This document shows positions 30,749-41,252 of a stretch of DNA of 64,000 nucleotides, one piece after another. Origin of the DNA: Cryptosporidium bovis (lineage: Eukaryota; Apicomplexa; Conoidasida; Eucoccidiorida; Cryptosporidiidae); assembly GCA_009768925.2 (NCBI GenBank), contig VHIT02000024.1, forward strand, positions 62,001 through 126,000, given 5' to 3'. Positions within the stretch are counted from its first letter, which is position 1; every line of letters starts with the position of its first letter. The translations under genes were made by a program, and so were the position numbers. The notes under the pieces are model-generated. The model made no database searches. It saw nothing but the letters and a program-made list of their open reading frames with translations, and was not told the origin of the DNA.

Positions 30749-33574
30749 ATGATATGCAAAATAGAAGGGTCAAATAATGGCAGTTATATGTCAAAAGGTA
30801 TAACAGTAGCAAATATAATAGAAAAAGACAAGGGCTATATAGTTAATGGCAGAACAATATCAAAGGAAAAGCGGAATAGCAAAGCATTAACAAACTCAGG
30901 AATAGTGAGTAATAATATGGAAAAGCAATTATTAATTAATGATGTGAACAAATCCAAGTTAATATGTAATAACAGCGTTGAACATCAAAAACAAGATAAC
31001 AAGAGTATTTTGTTAAATAAAATAAACAATTACAATGTTAATGTAAGTATAAATAATAGTATTGATAATTGTAGCACCACTTATAGCAATAACAATAACA
31101 AACAATTATACTCAAATTTGGTAAATGATGTTAAATCATTGAGTATTTCAAATAATGATAGTAATTATTTGAAGTCACATTACAACAACACAAATGATAG
31201 TAACAGCTATATACATAATAATAACCAAATAGAAATGAGAAGAAAGTATTATATAAAGGTTACACCACTGAATACAAAGTATATAGCTGTTGTGAGAACA
31301 ATAACTAATAATACACCATTACTTCTTTGTTTTGAGCACGGTAAGGACCGTCATCCAAAGGAGGTAATAAATTTAAAAAATAGTAATGTTTATAAGGGGG
31401 TAACTGAGAAAGGACCCTGTATATGCATAAGACCAAAAAACGAATCAAAATATAAAACTATAGAAATAATTACTGATGTAAATCCATTATCATCGAATAA
31501 TTATAGAAAAACAAAGTTAAATTTGGTAGATAATTGTGTTAATAATAATATAGAAGATGGAGGAAACGAAAAGAGTAATAATTGCGATAACAACAATTTA
31601 TCTATAATGAAGTCATATAATTCAACATCATCTTCATGTAAATATACCACTCAGAATACAAAAATATCTTCAAATTCAGTAAGTATGTACGAGTTTGAAT
31701 GTCATTCTGACTTTGAATTATGGTGCAGTTTTTTTACAAGTATAGGAATAACATTATATAATTTTAGAAGTTTATTTCACACAACGAAGTTAATAGGTGA
31801 GGGTAGTTTTGCTAAAGTGTATAAAGGTAAGAATGTAATAACAGGTGAAGATATAGTTTTAAAGGCCGTTGATAAAAAAAAAGTGAAGGAATCAAATGTA
31901 TACACTGAGATAGAAGTGTTAAGAAGAGTTCATCACCCTCATATTGTTCAATTTATAGCATCTTTTGAAGAAGAGGATCATGTATGTTTAGTATTAGAAT
32001 TTTTGGGAGGTGGTGAATTATTTGAGTGGATTGCACAAAAAGGTGCATACACTGAGGAACAGGCTAAAATAGCAATGAAAAAAGTGTTACTTGCATTGCA
32101 ATGGCTTCACGCCAATAATGTTGTTCATAGAGACCTTAAGACAGAAAATTTAATATTAGAGCACAAGAATTGTCCAGAGTCACTTAAAATCATTGATTTT
32201 GGTTTGGCTGCTTCATTGGGTTCATCTGCAATGAAAATGAGATGTGGTTCACCTGGTTATGTTGCACCTGAGATATTGGAAGATAAGATATATACTACGA
32301 AAGTTGATGTTTTTTCAATAGGTGTTGTACTATATACATTACTTGGTGGTTCACCACCATTTCCAGGAAGTAATATGAAGGAGATACTTAAAAAAAATAT
32401 ACAAGGAAATGTGCAATTTACGAGTTCAAGATGGAAGAATATATCCTCAAGTGTAAAGGATTTAATTAAATGGATGATGGCCAAAGATCCAGAATCTAGA
32501 TGTTCTGCTGCTCAGGCTATATATCATCCTTGGTTTGAGAATATATCTGTGAATCCAACTGTTGTGAGATATAGTAACCAAATTGCAAATGTTTATTCTC
32601 AAACAACTAATAGAAAAGAGTACTACTCACACAAAAACATTGCCAATAACATTAGTGGTTCGGGAAAAAATGGAAATAATGATTTAGCTTCTATTGTTCC
32701 AGTTAAAAACTATTGTTCACCTAATTTAAAAAATAATGAATTAAATAAAAACGATAAAGAAGACAAATTGAATAATGACCCAAGTGATAATCATAATTTT
32801 AGTCAAAAGTGTAATGTTGTTGATTCAAGTATTCATTCAAGTGATAAAATTAATCAAAGTACAGGTAATTACGACAAAAAGCAATTAAATTTCATTGTAA
32901 CAAGTAACAATGATATGATAAGCAAAAGATTGCAAAATAATACTAACAGTAATGGTACAAATGGTGAGAAAAAGTCATCAATAACATTCTCATCGTTAGA
33001 ATACACAGACTCGCACTTATCCTCATCTATAAATTCAATGAAGGCATCTCATAGGAGTAATATAATTGGAAAGAATCATTCTAATAGGAAAATCTCGTCC
33101 CTATTAAGGGGAGGTAGAAATGGCAACGGTTTGAATGAGGATAGTGGTATTAGAAAAGAATTCAGTGAGTCATCAAATGAGACTGGCTATCACAAACCAA
33201 GTATAAATGATACGATTACTGCAGGTTGCAAAAATGTAAATGCTAACAAATCCACTACAATCAATAATGACTCGGAAAGAAAAAATAGAGAAGAATCACA
33301 TAAGCTAAATAGCAATAATCAAAATTTTCAATCAATTTACTACGGTGCTATTGAGGATGATAATATATTATTTGAAAGGCCTGTAATAGGTAATATTATA
33401 ACAAGCACAAATATAAATGTTGGTGCAAATAACAATAAATCACCGAATGGTAATAATTATAAGAATAAGGTAAACAGAAGTAGTTCAATTAAAGCAGTCA
33501 TTCAAAATGTTTTTAGTAGATTCTCAAGTCAGAGTTCTTCCGTAAGTATCGGAAGAAAATGTGACATCAATTGA
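30749..33574 (+). CDS. PH-domain CAMK-type Ser/Thr kinase, CDPK7-like without EF hands
   Basis: The protein has 941 residues. An Asn-rich N-terminus precedes a PH-like domain (~166-330) interrupted by an insertion: KYYIKVTPLNTKYIAVVRT ... YKTIEIITDV ... YEFECHSDFELWCSFFTS. The kinase domain (~345-610) is complete: LIGEGSFAKVYKG, VLKAVDKKK, EIEVLRRVHHPHIVQ, VVHRDLKTENLIL (D462), IDFGLAASL (D483), RCGSPGYVAPEIL, and a final HPWF. It is therefore probably active, and of CAMK type. PH plus CAMK kinase is the arrangement of apicomplexan CDPK7, but I see no EF hand before or after. The ~330-residue tail is Asn/Ser-rich and ends in a basic segment (RSSSIKAVIQNVFSRFS). An AMPK-like or other orphan CAMK is the alternative. 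Confidence 0.8.
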   Translation: MICKIEGSNNGSYMSKGITVANIIEKDKGYIVNGRTISKEKRNSKALTNSGIVSNNMEKQLLINDVNKSKLICNNSVEHQKQDNKSILLNKINNYNVNVSINNSIDNCSTTYSNNNNKQLYSNLVNDVKSLSISNNDSNYLKSHYNNTNDSNSYIHNNNQIEMRRKYYIKVTPLNTKYIAVVRTITNNTPLLLCFEHGKDRHPKEVINLKNSNVYKGVTEKGPCICIRPKNESKYKTIEIITDVNPLSSNNYRKTKLNLVDNCVNNNIEDGGNEKSNNCDNNNLSIMKSYNSTSSSCKYTTQNTKISSNSVSMYEFECHSDFELWCSFFTSIGITLYNFRSLFHTTKLIGEGSFAKVYKGKNVITGEDIVLKAVDKKKVKESNVYTEIEVLRRVHHPHIVQFIASFEEEDHVCLVLEFLGGGELFEWIAQKGAYTEEQAKIAMKKVLLALQWLHANNVVHRDLKTENLILEHKNCPESLKIIDFGLAASLGSSAMKMRCGSPGYVAPEILEDKIYTTKVDVFSIGVVLYTLLGGSPPFPGSNMKEILKKNIQGNVQFTSSRWKNISSSVKDLIKWMMAKDPESRCSAAQAIYHPWFENISVNPTVVRYSNQIANVYSQTTNRKEYYSHKNIANNISGSGKNGNNDLASIVPVKNYCSPNLKNNELNKNDKEDKLNNDPSDNHNFSQKCNVVDSSIHSSDKINQSTGNYDKKQLNFIVTSNNDMISKRLQNNTNSNGTNGEKKSSITFSSLEYTDSHLSSSINSMKASHRSNIIGKNHSNRKISSLLRGGRNGNGLNEDSGIRKEFSESSNETGYHKPSINDTITAGCKNVNANKSTTINNDSERKNREESHKLNSNNQNFQSIYYGAIEDDNILFERPVIGNIITSTNINVGANNNKSPNGNNYKNKVNRSSSIKAVIQNVFSRFSSQSSSVSIGRKCDIN

Positions 33575-33873
33575 AGTCTATTCAAATATAAGAGTATTAT
33601 AACACAATAAAGATTTAATAATCAGATTAAGAAGTACGTATCAATGCGTTGAACTATAAAAATAAGTTATTTATTTTTATCTATTGTTTTAAATATCTCT
33701 TTTTACTTGTTTCTATTTATTGTTGTTTATCTTATTTACTCTGTCTGTAAACAGCTATTTAATATTTCAACGTACTTATTTTCTTTTCAGAAAGTAAGTA
33801 ATGCATATAGATTGGCTGTGAAGTGGAACGGAAAGGAAAAATACGGAAATATGAAGTTTTCTTGTTAGAGCAA

Positions 33874-36800
33874 TTAATCTGTCTTTTTCTTTCTGCTTAT
33901 CACATAATTAATCACACTATCTTCATTTTCCATTATTATTTTTGTATTCTCTAATGAAGAGTGTAGTACACTATCATAATTAAATCTGCATATATGCTCT
34001 ATTCTGTAATTTACACATATGTTATCAACATTATTGTCACTTGTATTATTATTTAAAATATAACATTCACCTTCACTGATACAATTAATACCTGCATATA
34101 AAATGTTGTTACCGACATCAAAATTATTATTCGTGTAATTAGAGTTAAAAATTCCGTTAGTATCATTATTGTTATTAATTGAATTACTAGTAAAATTAGT
34201 ACTATTTAAATTTGCAGTTACTCCTATACTTGCGTTACCAACACAATTACTATTTGAATTACCAACACTGTTATTATATACTATAATATTACTAGAATTG
34301 TTTGAGTTACTCGAAGCTACAGCTCCAACCCCAATACAAGTACTGTTACTATTGTTATCAATATAGTTAATGTAATTATTTGCATTATTGTTATAGAGAT
34401 TTAAATCAGAAAATGTTTTTGAATGATCAAAACCACTAGTACCTGCTTCCCTTTCACCTTCATTTAGATTGCAATTATCGTTGTAATTTGGTGTAACTTT
34501 ATTAGGATTCATAACAATAATAAGCAGTTCAATTAATGTATCCCTTTTCAATTTTTCTAAAAAAATAGACAGTGACTGAACCGGTGTCAGTCTATATTCA
34601 CTCCTAATTCCCATTTGCCATAACTTTTTTGTTAGCCCCAAAACCTTTGGCTGCAGCTTATTTTTTTGAGTCATTACAATTATTCTTGGATAACAAAATC
34701 TTAATAAATATATCGGATGAATTGATATTCTCTCTTTTTGAGCCTTTAATGTATTTAAACAAACTTTATCGTTTTTTTCCCCGTTTTTAGCATTAAAACT
34801 TTGTTCGCTACTTATAATATTTATATATCCACCTGAATCAATAATATCATTGCGATACCTTTTTGCCTTATCACACACTTTCTGAATAATGAGTTCTATT
34901 GCTATCTCTCCCATTACACTATTGACCATGCCATACATATGAGAGTCAGGAGTATTATTGTTTTTATTCACTTCCATTAAATGATTAATTTTAAAGGTGT
35001 TACTACCACCCATTGAATATATGATATTATTTGATGAATGTATAGTATATAATAAACAATTATTATCGTAAACGTTATAGTCATAATCCATTAATGGATC
35101 AAAATATATCTTAATTTTTTTATTATTGCAAATCAATAAATCAATAGAGTCTGACAACACATTTATTATCTCATTTATAACATTTATATACATACCGATC
35201 CCACTATGATTTTTAGAATATATATCAACACCTTTTTTTATTAATTTCTTGGTGAAATCATTATCGTTAAATTTTTGCAATTTATAATTATTAACTTTAT
35301 GATCATATTCCCACTCAATCTCGTATTTATTTAATAGTAAATCTTTTAAATATTCATCATTTTTTAGTATAATTTTATTATTATAATGAATCAATTCATT
35401 ACTTACCAACATCATTCTTATTTTACTAACATCAATGTTAAATGAATTTAGATTATCATTTGTTATTTCCATTAATACTACCTTAACAAGTGGAAAGTAC
35501 GTTATTGTTAATATTGGATCTTCTTCCAAAAAATTTAACCATGGTAAAACGATTCTTAAAGATAACAACAAACCTTCCAACTCTATCATTATATTGTCAA
35601 TAACCTTAGTATACAAGTCATCTAGTGTTTTATTCGTACAATTGTTGTTTAAAGTATATATTATATCATATGATAAAGACAAACTTGATTTTGGTGGACC
35701 AAATTGCTTTCCATTTACATTTGTTGACTGTTCATATATTGGCTGTAAAAAGTATCTTTGTACTGGAAAATCTAGATTTATTCCAGAAATTAAGTTGTCC
35801 TTATCTTTGCTTACTGCACTGTAATTAGTATAACAACTATTGTTCATATCATTTTTGTTATTCAGTATTACAGTAGATGCTTTTTCCTTGTTTAAATGAG
35901 TTGTTGACATTGACAATGTTGCTATTGTCGCTCCTGATCCAATTGTTGTACTATCAACTTCTGTGGATAAAGATGAACTTGAATAATAATTGTTCAAATT
36001 AACAAAATTTATTTCGTTGTAATTAGTCAAAAGCGATAATATAGAACATTTTACTGAAAATGGAATTGAATTTGATAGAATTAATAAGTTATTTGACTTG
36101 TCAATCAAATAATATGGTTTTTTGAGTCTAAATTTACATTCATATAGTACATCATCAAACTTTTTATTAGGAACAAGTACATTATCAATAAATAACTTAA
36201 CAGGAAACAGTTCAGGTAATTTCCATATTGTGAAATCATGGTTATTAAGAATATTTGTTATAATCGTTTTGACTATATCACTGAATGTTGAATTCATAAT
36301 GTTTATTTTCTCTTCCTCTTTGATGTCAAGCAAAAACATAAGTGAATTCATCTTATCAATACATCTATTGAATAATGTATTTATTGTCATGCTACTTTCA
36401 TGTGTTCTTGAATTGCATATTCTAGATAGATAATAACTAAATTCATGTTTATTTATAGAACTCGGTATTAAATCGCTTTTCAATAATTCGTCTATATATT
36501 CTATTTTTAATCCTTCATATAAAAGTTTTTTTAAAATTAATAATACAGATTTTGGTATATACTTAAATTCAAATGGTATATCTTGAGTAAAATTAAACAT
36601 GTCCTCAGTGTTTTTGTTTGTATTATTTACCAAGTCTACATCCTCCTTTATTTGAACATTTTCCAACCAATTACACAATGTGTTAAACATTATATTATAA
36701 TTATTATTCTTTTCTTTATATTTTATTTTTATCCACATCTCACATAATATTTTACCTATACAATTTATGTCATTGTTATTATTGCCATTATTATTTAGTA

Positions 36801-38379
36801 AATCTAGATGATTTCCAAAAACGAAATCAGACAACTTTATTGAGTAACCATAGACATCTTCCTCCAAATGTATGCATTTTGAAGATAAAGACATATGATA
36901 AACTCCATTATGGTGACAATACGAAATTACTTCAAGAATTTGTCTAAAAAATGACCATATTATGTAGTACTCGCTTTTTTTAATGTTTTTCTTTAAATAT
37001 TCATACAGTGTTATACCATTCATATATTCTGACTGAATATATATATATATATCATGATTATCTTTATCTACATTCTCTTCTACCCAACACTGGTAGTATC
37101 TGGCCATTAATTTGTGTTGGGACATTATTAAGGATGAATAGTTTGATATTATGTTTTTGTAATGCAAATTATATTTACTCGAAGGTATTCTATATATCGA
37201 TACTTGATAATTATTTTGATCTATTAAATGGAGTGATTTTGTAATAACAACATTGTCATCTGAATAAATCACTTCAACAACAATAAAATCTTGATTTAAT
37301 CTTTTTGATGATAAAAATATATTACTATTATCTTTGTTATCATGAAAATTAACACTGTTGCTATGATCTCCATTATTAATATTACTATTATTAATATTAT
37401 CGTTTGCATATTCAATAATTGTATCATCCAAAAATCCAGACGTCATTCCTAATTCATTTCTTTTAAATGAATAATCTGCTTTAGTTATATATGATGATGA
37501 AAATCTATCATCTACGCTATCATCTAATAACTTATTAAAACCTATATTATCAATATTATTCACATTTTTGTTAACAATCTCATTATCTTCAAAGCCTCCA
37601 TCATTACCCACTGTTGAACCTATAACTGATATTTTGTCATAATACTTTTCCAGTTCCTTTTGATTGTTTATTCTTCTCATTTGCTCCCATAAATCTTCTG
37701 ATATTTGTAAATAATTATACAAATCGTCAAGTGTACTCTCCATTATATTTATTACCTGGAATATACATTCCTGATCTCCACTTCTATTTACTATTACTTC
37801 CTTTACCTGTTGAATAAATTTATTATATATATTGTCTGGTAATTCAAGTGAAAATTCAAATAATAAACAAGGATTTTCCAAAGGATATTCACTGTTATAG
37901 TAAACAGTTAGACGTCCATATATATTATTTCTTCTCCAATATCTCCTATTTTTAAAAGGTAATGCTTCACTTATATTCCTACTTAATACTAGACTATAAA
38001 TAATATTGTTGTATACTCTAAGATGATTTTTTAAATCGACATTTTCAGCCTCACAATTATCATAATCAGATTCAACCGGGACAAACAATGTTCTTATTTC
38101 TACATCATCATTCTCGATACATAATATATTTTCATCGCTTATAGAATTTATTATTTGACTTTCTATGTTCTCTACATCTATCTTAGACAACCTTTCACTT
38201 ATATGGTGTAACTTCACGTGACCATATATTGCATTTATCGCAATAATCTCATTAATTTGAATGTTAATTATATCATCTTTCACGAATATAATTGGCTTTG
38301 ATAATGGTGATATTGGAATTAAATTTACATTTGCTTTTATATTATTGTCGTTTAGTATATCTTCAAGATTCGCATTCAT
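33874..38379 (-). CDS. GCN2-like protein with a degenerate kinase domain
   Basis: The protein has 1501 residues. An RWD domain (~37-215: INEIIAINAIYG ... YPLENPCLLFEFSLELPD) is followed by an eIF2-alpha-kinase-like domain (~365-680). It keeps the ARYYQCWVEE, IYIQSEYMNGITLYEYLKK and SFFRQILEVISYCHHNGVYH landmarks but lacks catalytic residues: VAIK is VSIY (Y396), HRD is HMS (S497 for Asp), the catalytic-loop Asn is C502 and DFG is DFV (D518-F-V520). A HisRS-like region (~690-1190, with FPVQRYFLQPIYEQS) and an anticodon-binding-like domain (RIIVMTQKNKLQPKVLGLTKKLWQMGI) follow. I see no second, intact kinase domain. GCN2 senses uncharged tRNA and phosphorylates eIF2-alpha; this copy should not phosphorylate. 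ATG at 38379. Confidence 0.78.
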   Translation of the reverse strand: MNANLEDILNDNNIKANVNLIPISPLSKPIIFVKDDIINIQINEIIAINAIYGHVKLHHISERLSKIDVENIESQIINSISDENILCIENDDVEIRTLFVPVESDYDNCEAENVDLKNHLRVYNNIIYSLVLSRNISEALPFKNRRYWRRNNIYGRLTVYYNSEYPLENPCLLFEFSLELPDNIYNKFIQQVKEVIVNRSGDQECIFQVINIMESTLDDLYNYLQISEDLWEQMRRINNQKELEKYYDKISVIGSTVGNDGGFEDNEIVNKNVNNIDNIGFNKLLDDSVDDRFSSSYITKADYSFKRNELGMTSGFLDDTIIEYANDNINNSNINNGDHSNSVNFHDNKDNSNIFLSSKRLNQDFIVVEVIYSDDNVVITKSLHLIDQNNYQVSIYRIPSSKYNLHYKNIISNYSSLIMSQHKLMARYYQCWVEENVDKDNHDIYIYIQSEYMNGITLYEYLKKNIKKSEYYIIWSFFRQILEVISYCHHNGVYHMSLSSKCIHLEEDVYGYSIKLSDFVFGNHLDLLNNNGNNNNDINCIGKILCEMWIKIKYKEKNNNYNIMFNTLCNWLENVQIKEDVDLVNNTNKNTEDMFNFTQDIPFEFKYIPKSVLLILKKLLYEGLKIEYIDELLKSDLIPSSINKHEFSYYLSRICNSRTHESSMTINTLFNRCIDKMNSLMFLLDIKEEEKINIMNSTFSDIVKTIITNILNNHDFTIWKLPELFPVKLFIDNVLVPNKKFDDVLYECKFRLKKPYYLIDKSNNLLILSNSIPFSVKCSILSLLTNYNEINFVNLNNYYSSSSLSTEVDSTTIGSGATIATLSMSTTHLNKEKASTVILNNKNDMNNSCYTNYSAVSKDKDNLISGINLDFPVQRYFLQPIYEQSTNVNGKQFGPPKSSLSLSYDIIYTLNNNCTNKTLDDLYTKVIDNIMIELEGLLLSLRIVLPWLNFLEEDPILTITYFPLVKVVLMEITNDNLNSFNIDVSKIRMMLVSNELIHYNNKIILKNDEYLKDLLLNKYEIEWEYDHKVNNYKLQKFNDNDFTKKLIKKGVDIYSKNHSGIGMYINVINEIINVLSDSIDLLICNNKKIKIYFDPLMDYDYNVYDNNCLLYTIHSSNNIIYSMGGSNTFKINHLMEVNKNNNTPDSHMYGMVNSVMGEIAIELIIQKVCDKAKRYRNDIIDSGGYINIISSEQSFNAKNGEKNDKVCLNTLKAQKERISIHPIYLLRFCYPRIIVMTQKNKLQPKVLGLTKKLWQMGIRSEYRLTPVQSLSIFLEKLKRDTLIELLIIVMNPNKVTPNYNDNCNLNEGEREAGTSGFDHSKTFSDLNLYNNNANNYINYIDNNSNSTCIGVGAVASSNSNNSSNIIVYNNSVGNSNSNCVGNASIGVTANLNSTNFTSNSINNNNDTNGIFNSNYTNNNFDVGNNILYAGINCISEGECYILNNNTSDNNVDNICVNYRIEHICRFNYDSVLHSSLENTKIIMENEDSVINYVISRKKKTD

Positions 38380-38513
38380 CTCTAATTATTACAATCAACA
38401 TCTTTCAAATCCCACTAACTTAATTTAAGCGTTCTACCTTCAAATCAACCAATATATTATTTACATTTATTAATATTTATAATTTATTTCCCCCATAATC
38501 TTTAATTGTAAAT

Positions 38514-38523
38514 ATGGCGGGAA
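38514..38523. promoter_or_regulatory. E2F-like ATGGCGGGAA site
   Basis: The core GGCGGGAA is identical to the E2F-family half-site. It lies 135 bases upstream of the GCN2-like ATG and ~525 bases upstream of TRIP13. Confidence 0.42.
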
Positions 38524-38753
38524 TGGACAAATTCCTTTACACAGTTGCGCATTTCAATATATGGACTTATAAATTAAATTCACAGTAAATTCAAAATAAT
38601 TACTTGTACAATACTATTAACTTTTTTTATGTCATAAATTCTTAAATATAAATTAGAAACCTTGTACGATTTGAATGATTTATTCTTGTTATGTTTATCA
38701 CTCAAATTATTCCTCTTTTTTGCCAGGTGATTAATCACAAATATGATAATTGG

Positions 38754-38773
38754 TGCATGCATGCACGCATGCA
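38754..38773. promoter_or_regulatory. Tandem TGCATGCA cluster
   Basis: Two overlapping TGCATGCA palindromes followed by CGCATGCA occupy 20 bases, about 275 bases upstream of TRIP13. The motif resembles an ApiAP2 binding site. Confidence 0.45.
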
Positions 38774-39046
38774 ATTAACTCTTTAATTAAATTTGGCAAA
38801 TCATATAATATTTGGAGAAATAGCACATTATGTCATGTTGTTTGAATTTATAAATGATTAAATTTAAACCTTTTGTAATGCATTTATAGTAATAATCACT
38901 CCGTATTTTTAATATAAACAAAGAAACTAGGCTTAAAAACAACTAATTAGTTGATTTACTGTTTGACTAATTGGTTAACTAATTAATAATAGAAGCTTTT
39001 AATAATAAGCATTGTAGAACTAAATGTTTAATACAGTATTAAAACG

Positions 39047-40597
39047 ATGTACGAAGATAATAATGATAATAAAAGAGAAAAATCAATTCCAAATTCCTTA
39101 AGTAATAATTTAAGAGCATCAACACCAACATTAGATGAAATAGAATATAAACTAAGAAGAGTGGACAATTTAGAGAAAAATAATGAAGACACGTTTAAAT
39201 TAATATCAGGCGAAATGCTTAACAACTATGACAAAAAACGTCAGAATACATTTAATGTAGTTCCAATATCTGTAGAAGTTTGTGTTAGATCAGATATAAA
39301 TATATATGAATATTCAGATCCAGATGATAGATATATGAAGAAAGACTTGATCGCATATAAAATAAGGAAATACTTTTCATTTCAAGCTAATGTTGGTTTA
39401 GGTAGAGTTGAAGTTTCAAAAATAGGTGATTCATTTTTAAGAAAAGTTTGTACTGATATTAATCTATCATTGAATTATATTCCAATGGAAAAAGTAAATG
39501 AAAAGGACAATTTATTATACTCAAGTGAGGATATTCCGATATATCAAACTGAATTAAATATATATATATATCAATTAAATAAGTTGTCAGAAGAAGAATA
39601 TTTGTGTGATGAAAACAATATAAATAATGAAAGAAATTCGGAGTCTCCAGTATGGAGATTTTGGTTATTACCTAATGTGGAATTTGATGGTTTGTGGGAT
39701 TCATTGCATTACGAAAACGGTTTAAAACAACAGTTAATGGATTATACATCAACAAGTTTAATATTGAGTGATTGTGGAATAGATAACAATATAATAAATT
39801 GGAATCACTTAATACTGTTGTATGGCTCACCAGGAACTGGAAAAACATCTATATCAAGAGCAATATCACAAAAAATAGGAATTAGACATTATAGTAGATA
39901 TCAAAATATGTATCTAATAGAAATAAATGCTCATTCATTATTTTCAAAATGGTTTTCTGAAAGTGGTAAAACGGTTGTAAAATTGTTTACTAAAATAAGA
40001 AGCTTGTTGGAGGAACCTGACTCATTTGTAACTATTATTATAGACGAAATAGAGAGTATATCAAGTGCAAGAAAACAATGCTTAGGAAGGAATGAACCAT
40101 CTGACAGTATAAGAGTTGTGAACGCATTGTTAACTCAAATAGATTCACTTAAAAAATACTCAAACACACTATTAATGACTACCACCAATATATTAGATTC
40201 AATTGATGAAGCATTTCTAGACAGAGCTGATTTGAAGTTGCATATACCACTTCCGTCCGCATATACGAGGTACTTAATATTAAATGAATGTATACAAGAA
40301 TTTATAAATAAAAATGTATTGTTTTGCAATTCAAATAAGAGCTACATTAAATTACTAAATTATAAAGATGCAATATTACATAGAAATGAAAGAATAAAGT
40401 CACCTCAAATAAATATATCAAATTCAGTTCTTTATATATCTAAGAACACAGAAGGATTCTCGGGAAGAAACTTAAGAAAACTTCCATTTATAACGCTACT
40501 TTCCTGTTATCAATTCGGAATACCACTTGATATTCAGGTATTTATCGAAAAAATGAAAAAAATTATTGATGATAAACCTGAGGTGTTAAGAAATTAA
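39047..40597 (+). CDS. TRIP13: TRIP13/PCH2 AAA+ ATPase
   Basis: The protein has 516 residues. The N-terminal ~230 form the HORMA-binding domain region (VVPISVEVCVRSDINIYE...). The AAA+ module has Walker A GSPGTGKTS (260-268), the family segment LIEINAHSLFSKWFSESGK, Walker B TIIIDEIESI (D333, E334) and ALLTQIDSLKKYSNTLLMTTTN (sensor 1), then LDRADLKLHIPLP and GFSGRNLRKLPF (sensor 2). These match PCH2/TRIP13, which remodels HORMA proteins in meiosis and in the spindle checkpoint (MAD2). All ATPase residues are present. The tail is short. ATG at 39047. Confidence 0.92.
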   Translation: MYEDNNDNKREKSIPNSLSNNLRASTPTLDEIEYKLRRVDNLEKNNEDTFKLISGEMLNNYDKKRQNTFNVVPISVEVCVRSDINIYEYSDPDDRYMKKDLIAYKIRKYFSFQANVGLGRVEVSKIGDSFLRKVCTDINLSLNYIPMEKVNEKDNLLYSSEDIPIYQTELNIYIYQLNKLSEEEYLCDENNINNERNSESPVWRFWLLPNVEFDGLWDSLHYENGLKQQLMDYTSTSLILSDCGIDNNIINWNHLILLYGSPGTGKTSISRAISQKIGIRHYSRYQNMYLIEINAHSLFSKWFSESGKTVVKLFTKIRSLLEEPDSFVTIIIDEIESISSARKQCLGRNEPSDSIRVVNALLTQIDSLKKYSNTLLMTTTNILDSIDEAFLDRADLKLHIPLPSAYTRYLILNECIQEFINKNVLFCNSNKSYIKLLNYKDAILHRNERIKSPQINISNSVLYISKNTEGFSGRNLRKLPFITLLSCYQFGIPLDIQVFIEKMKKIIDDKPEVLRN

Positions 40598-41252
40598 GTG
40601 TATAAAAGTGTTTAAAACGTATATTTTTAGTATTTTAATGATTCAAAACAAAATAAGACAGTATTTTGAAGAACCAAATATTTATTTCCGAGGCATATTG
40701 TGGTTTTAATTTTTCCTATAAATATATTAAGATAAACAACGTAAAAAATTAACAATTCCGCCAAAATAAATGTCACAAAGTGGAGAATTTTTAAAGAAAG
40801 AGAACCAATAATTGTAATGGAAAATATTAATATAAAAAATAACATTTATATCATTAATAGTAACAATAATAATAGTGAAAACAATACTAAATAATAACAA
40901 TTAAATAACATTGAAGACGACCTTAGCTATAACTTTAATAATACTAATATAATAATAAAATATTAAGTGGGTATCGTGTTTAACAAAGAATAATTGGATA
41001 TATACGAAAATAAAAAAATAACTTGACACAATAGCTCTCATTTTGAATTAATCGTTCATTTTCTTTATTAGTGAATCGAATAGAAAATAATAATTAAAGA
41101 GTAAACAACTGCTTAAGAACTATTCATTATAATATAGACAAGTTTTGTTTCTTTTTGTAATAAAAGCAACAAAATTTAATTAAAGAATTAAATTAATATA
41201 TTTGTACAATTAAGAAACAAAAAATAGGCAAAAAGAATTAATTGTTGGAAGA
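40598..41252. promoter_or_regulatory. Upstream region of alanyl-tRNA synthetase
   Basis: A 655-base A-rich gap between two plus-strand genes. A single CG-rich element, TTCCGCCAAAA (40756-40766; minus strand TTTTGGCGGAA), lies about 485 bases upstream of the AlaRS ATG. The rest is low-complexity ATAAT sequence, probably a 5' UTR. Confidence 0.45.
40756..40766 (-). promoter_or_regulatory. E2F-like TTTTGGCGGAA
   Basis: On the minus strand this is TTTTGGCGGAA, close to the E2F consensus TTTSGCGC/TTGGCGGGAA. It is isolated in a run of AT-rich sequence. Confidence 0.42.

Larger units (their letters stand above)
38380..39046. promoter_or_regulatory. Divergent promoter region GCN2-like / TRIP13
   Basis: A 667-base AT-rich gap with two distinctive elements: ATGGCGGGAA (38514-38523), an E2F-like core, and an extended TGCATGCATGCACGCATGCA cluster (38754-38773). 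The ~80 bases before 39000 contain several AACTAATTAGTT-type short palindromes. Confidence 0.45.
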
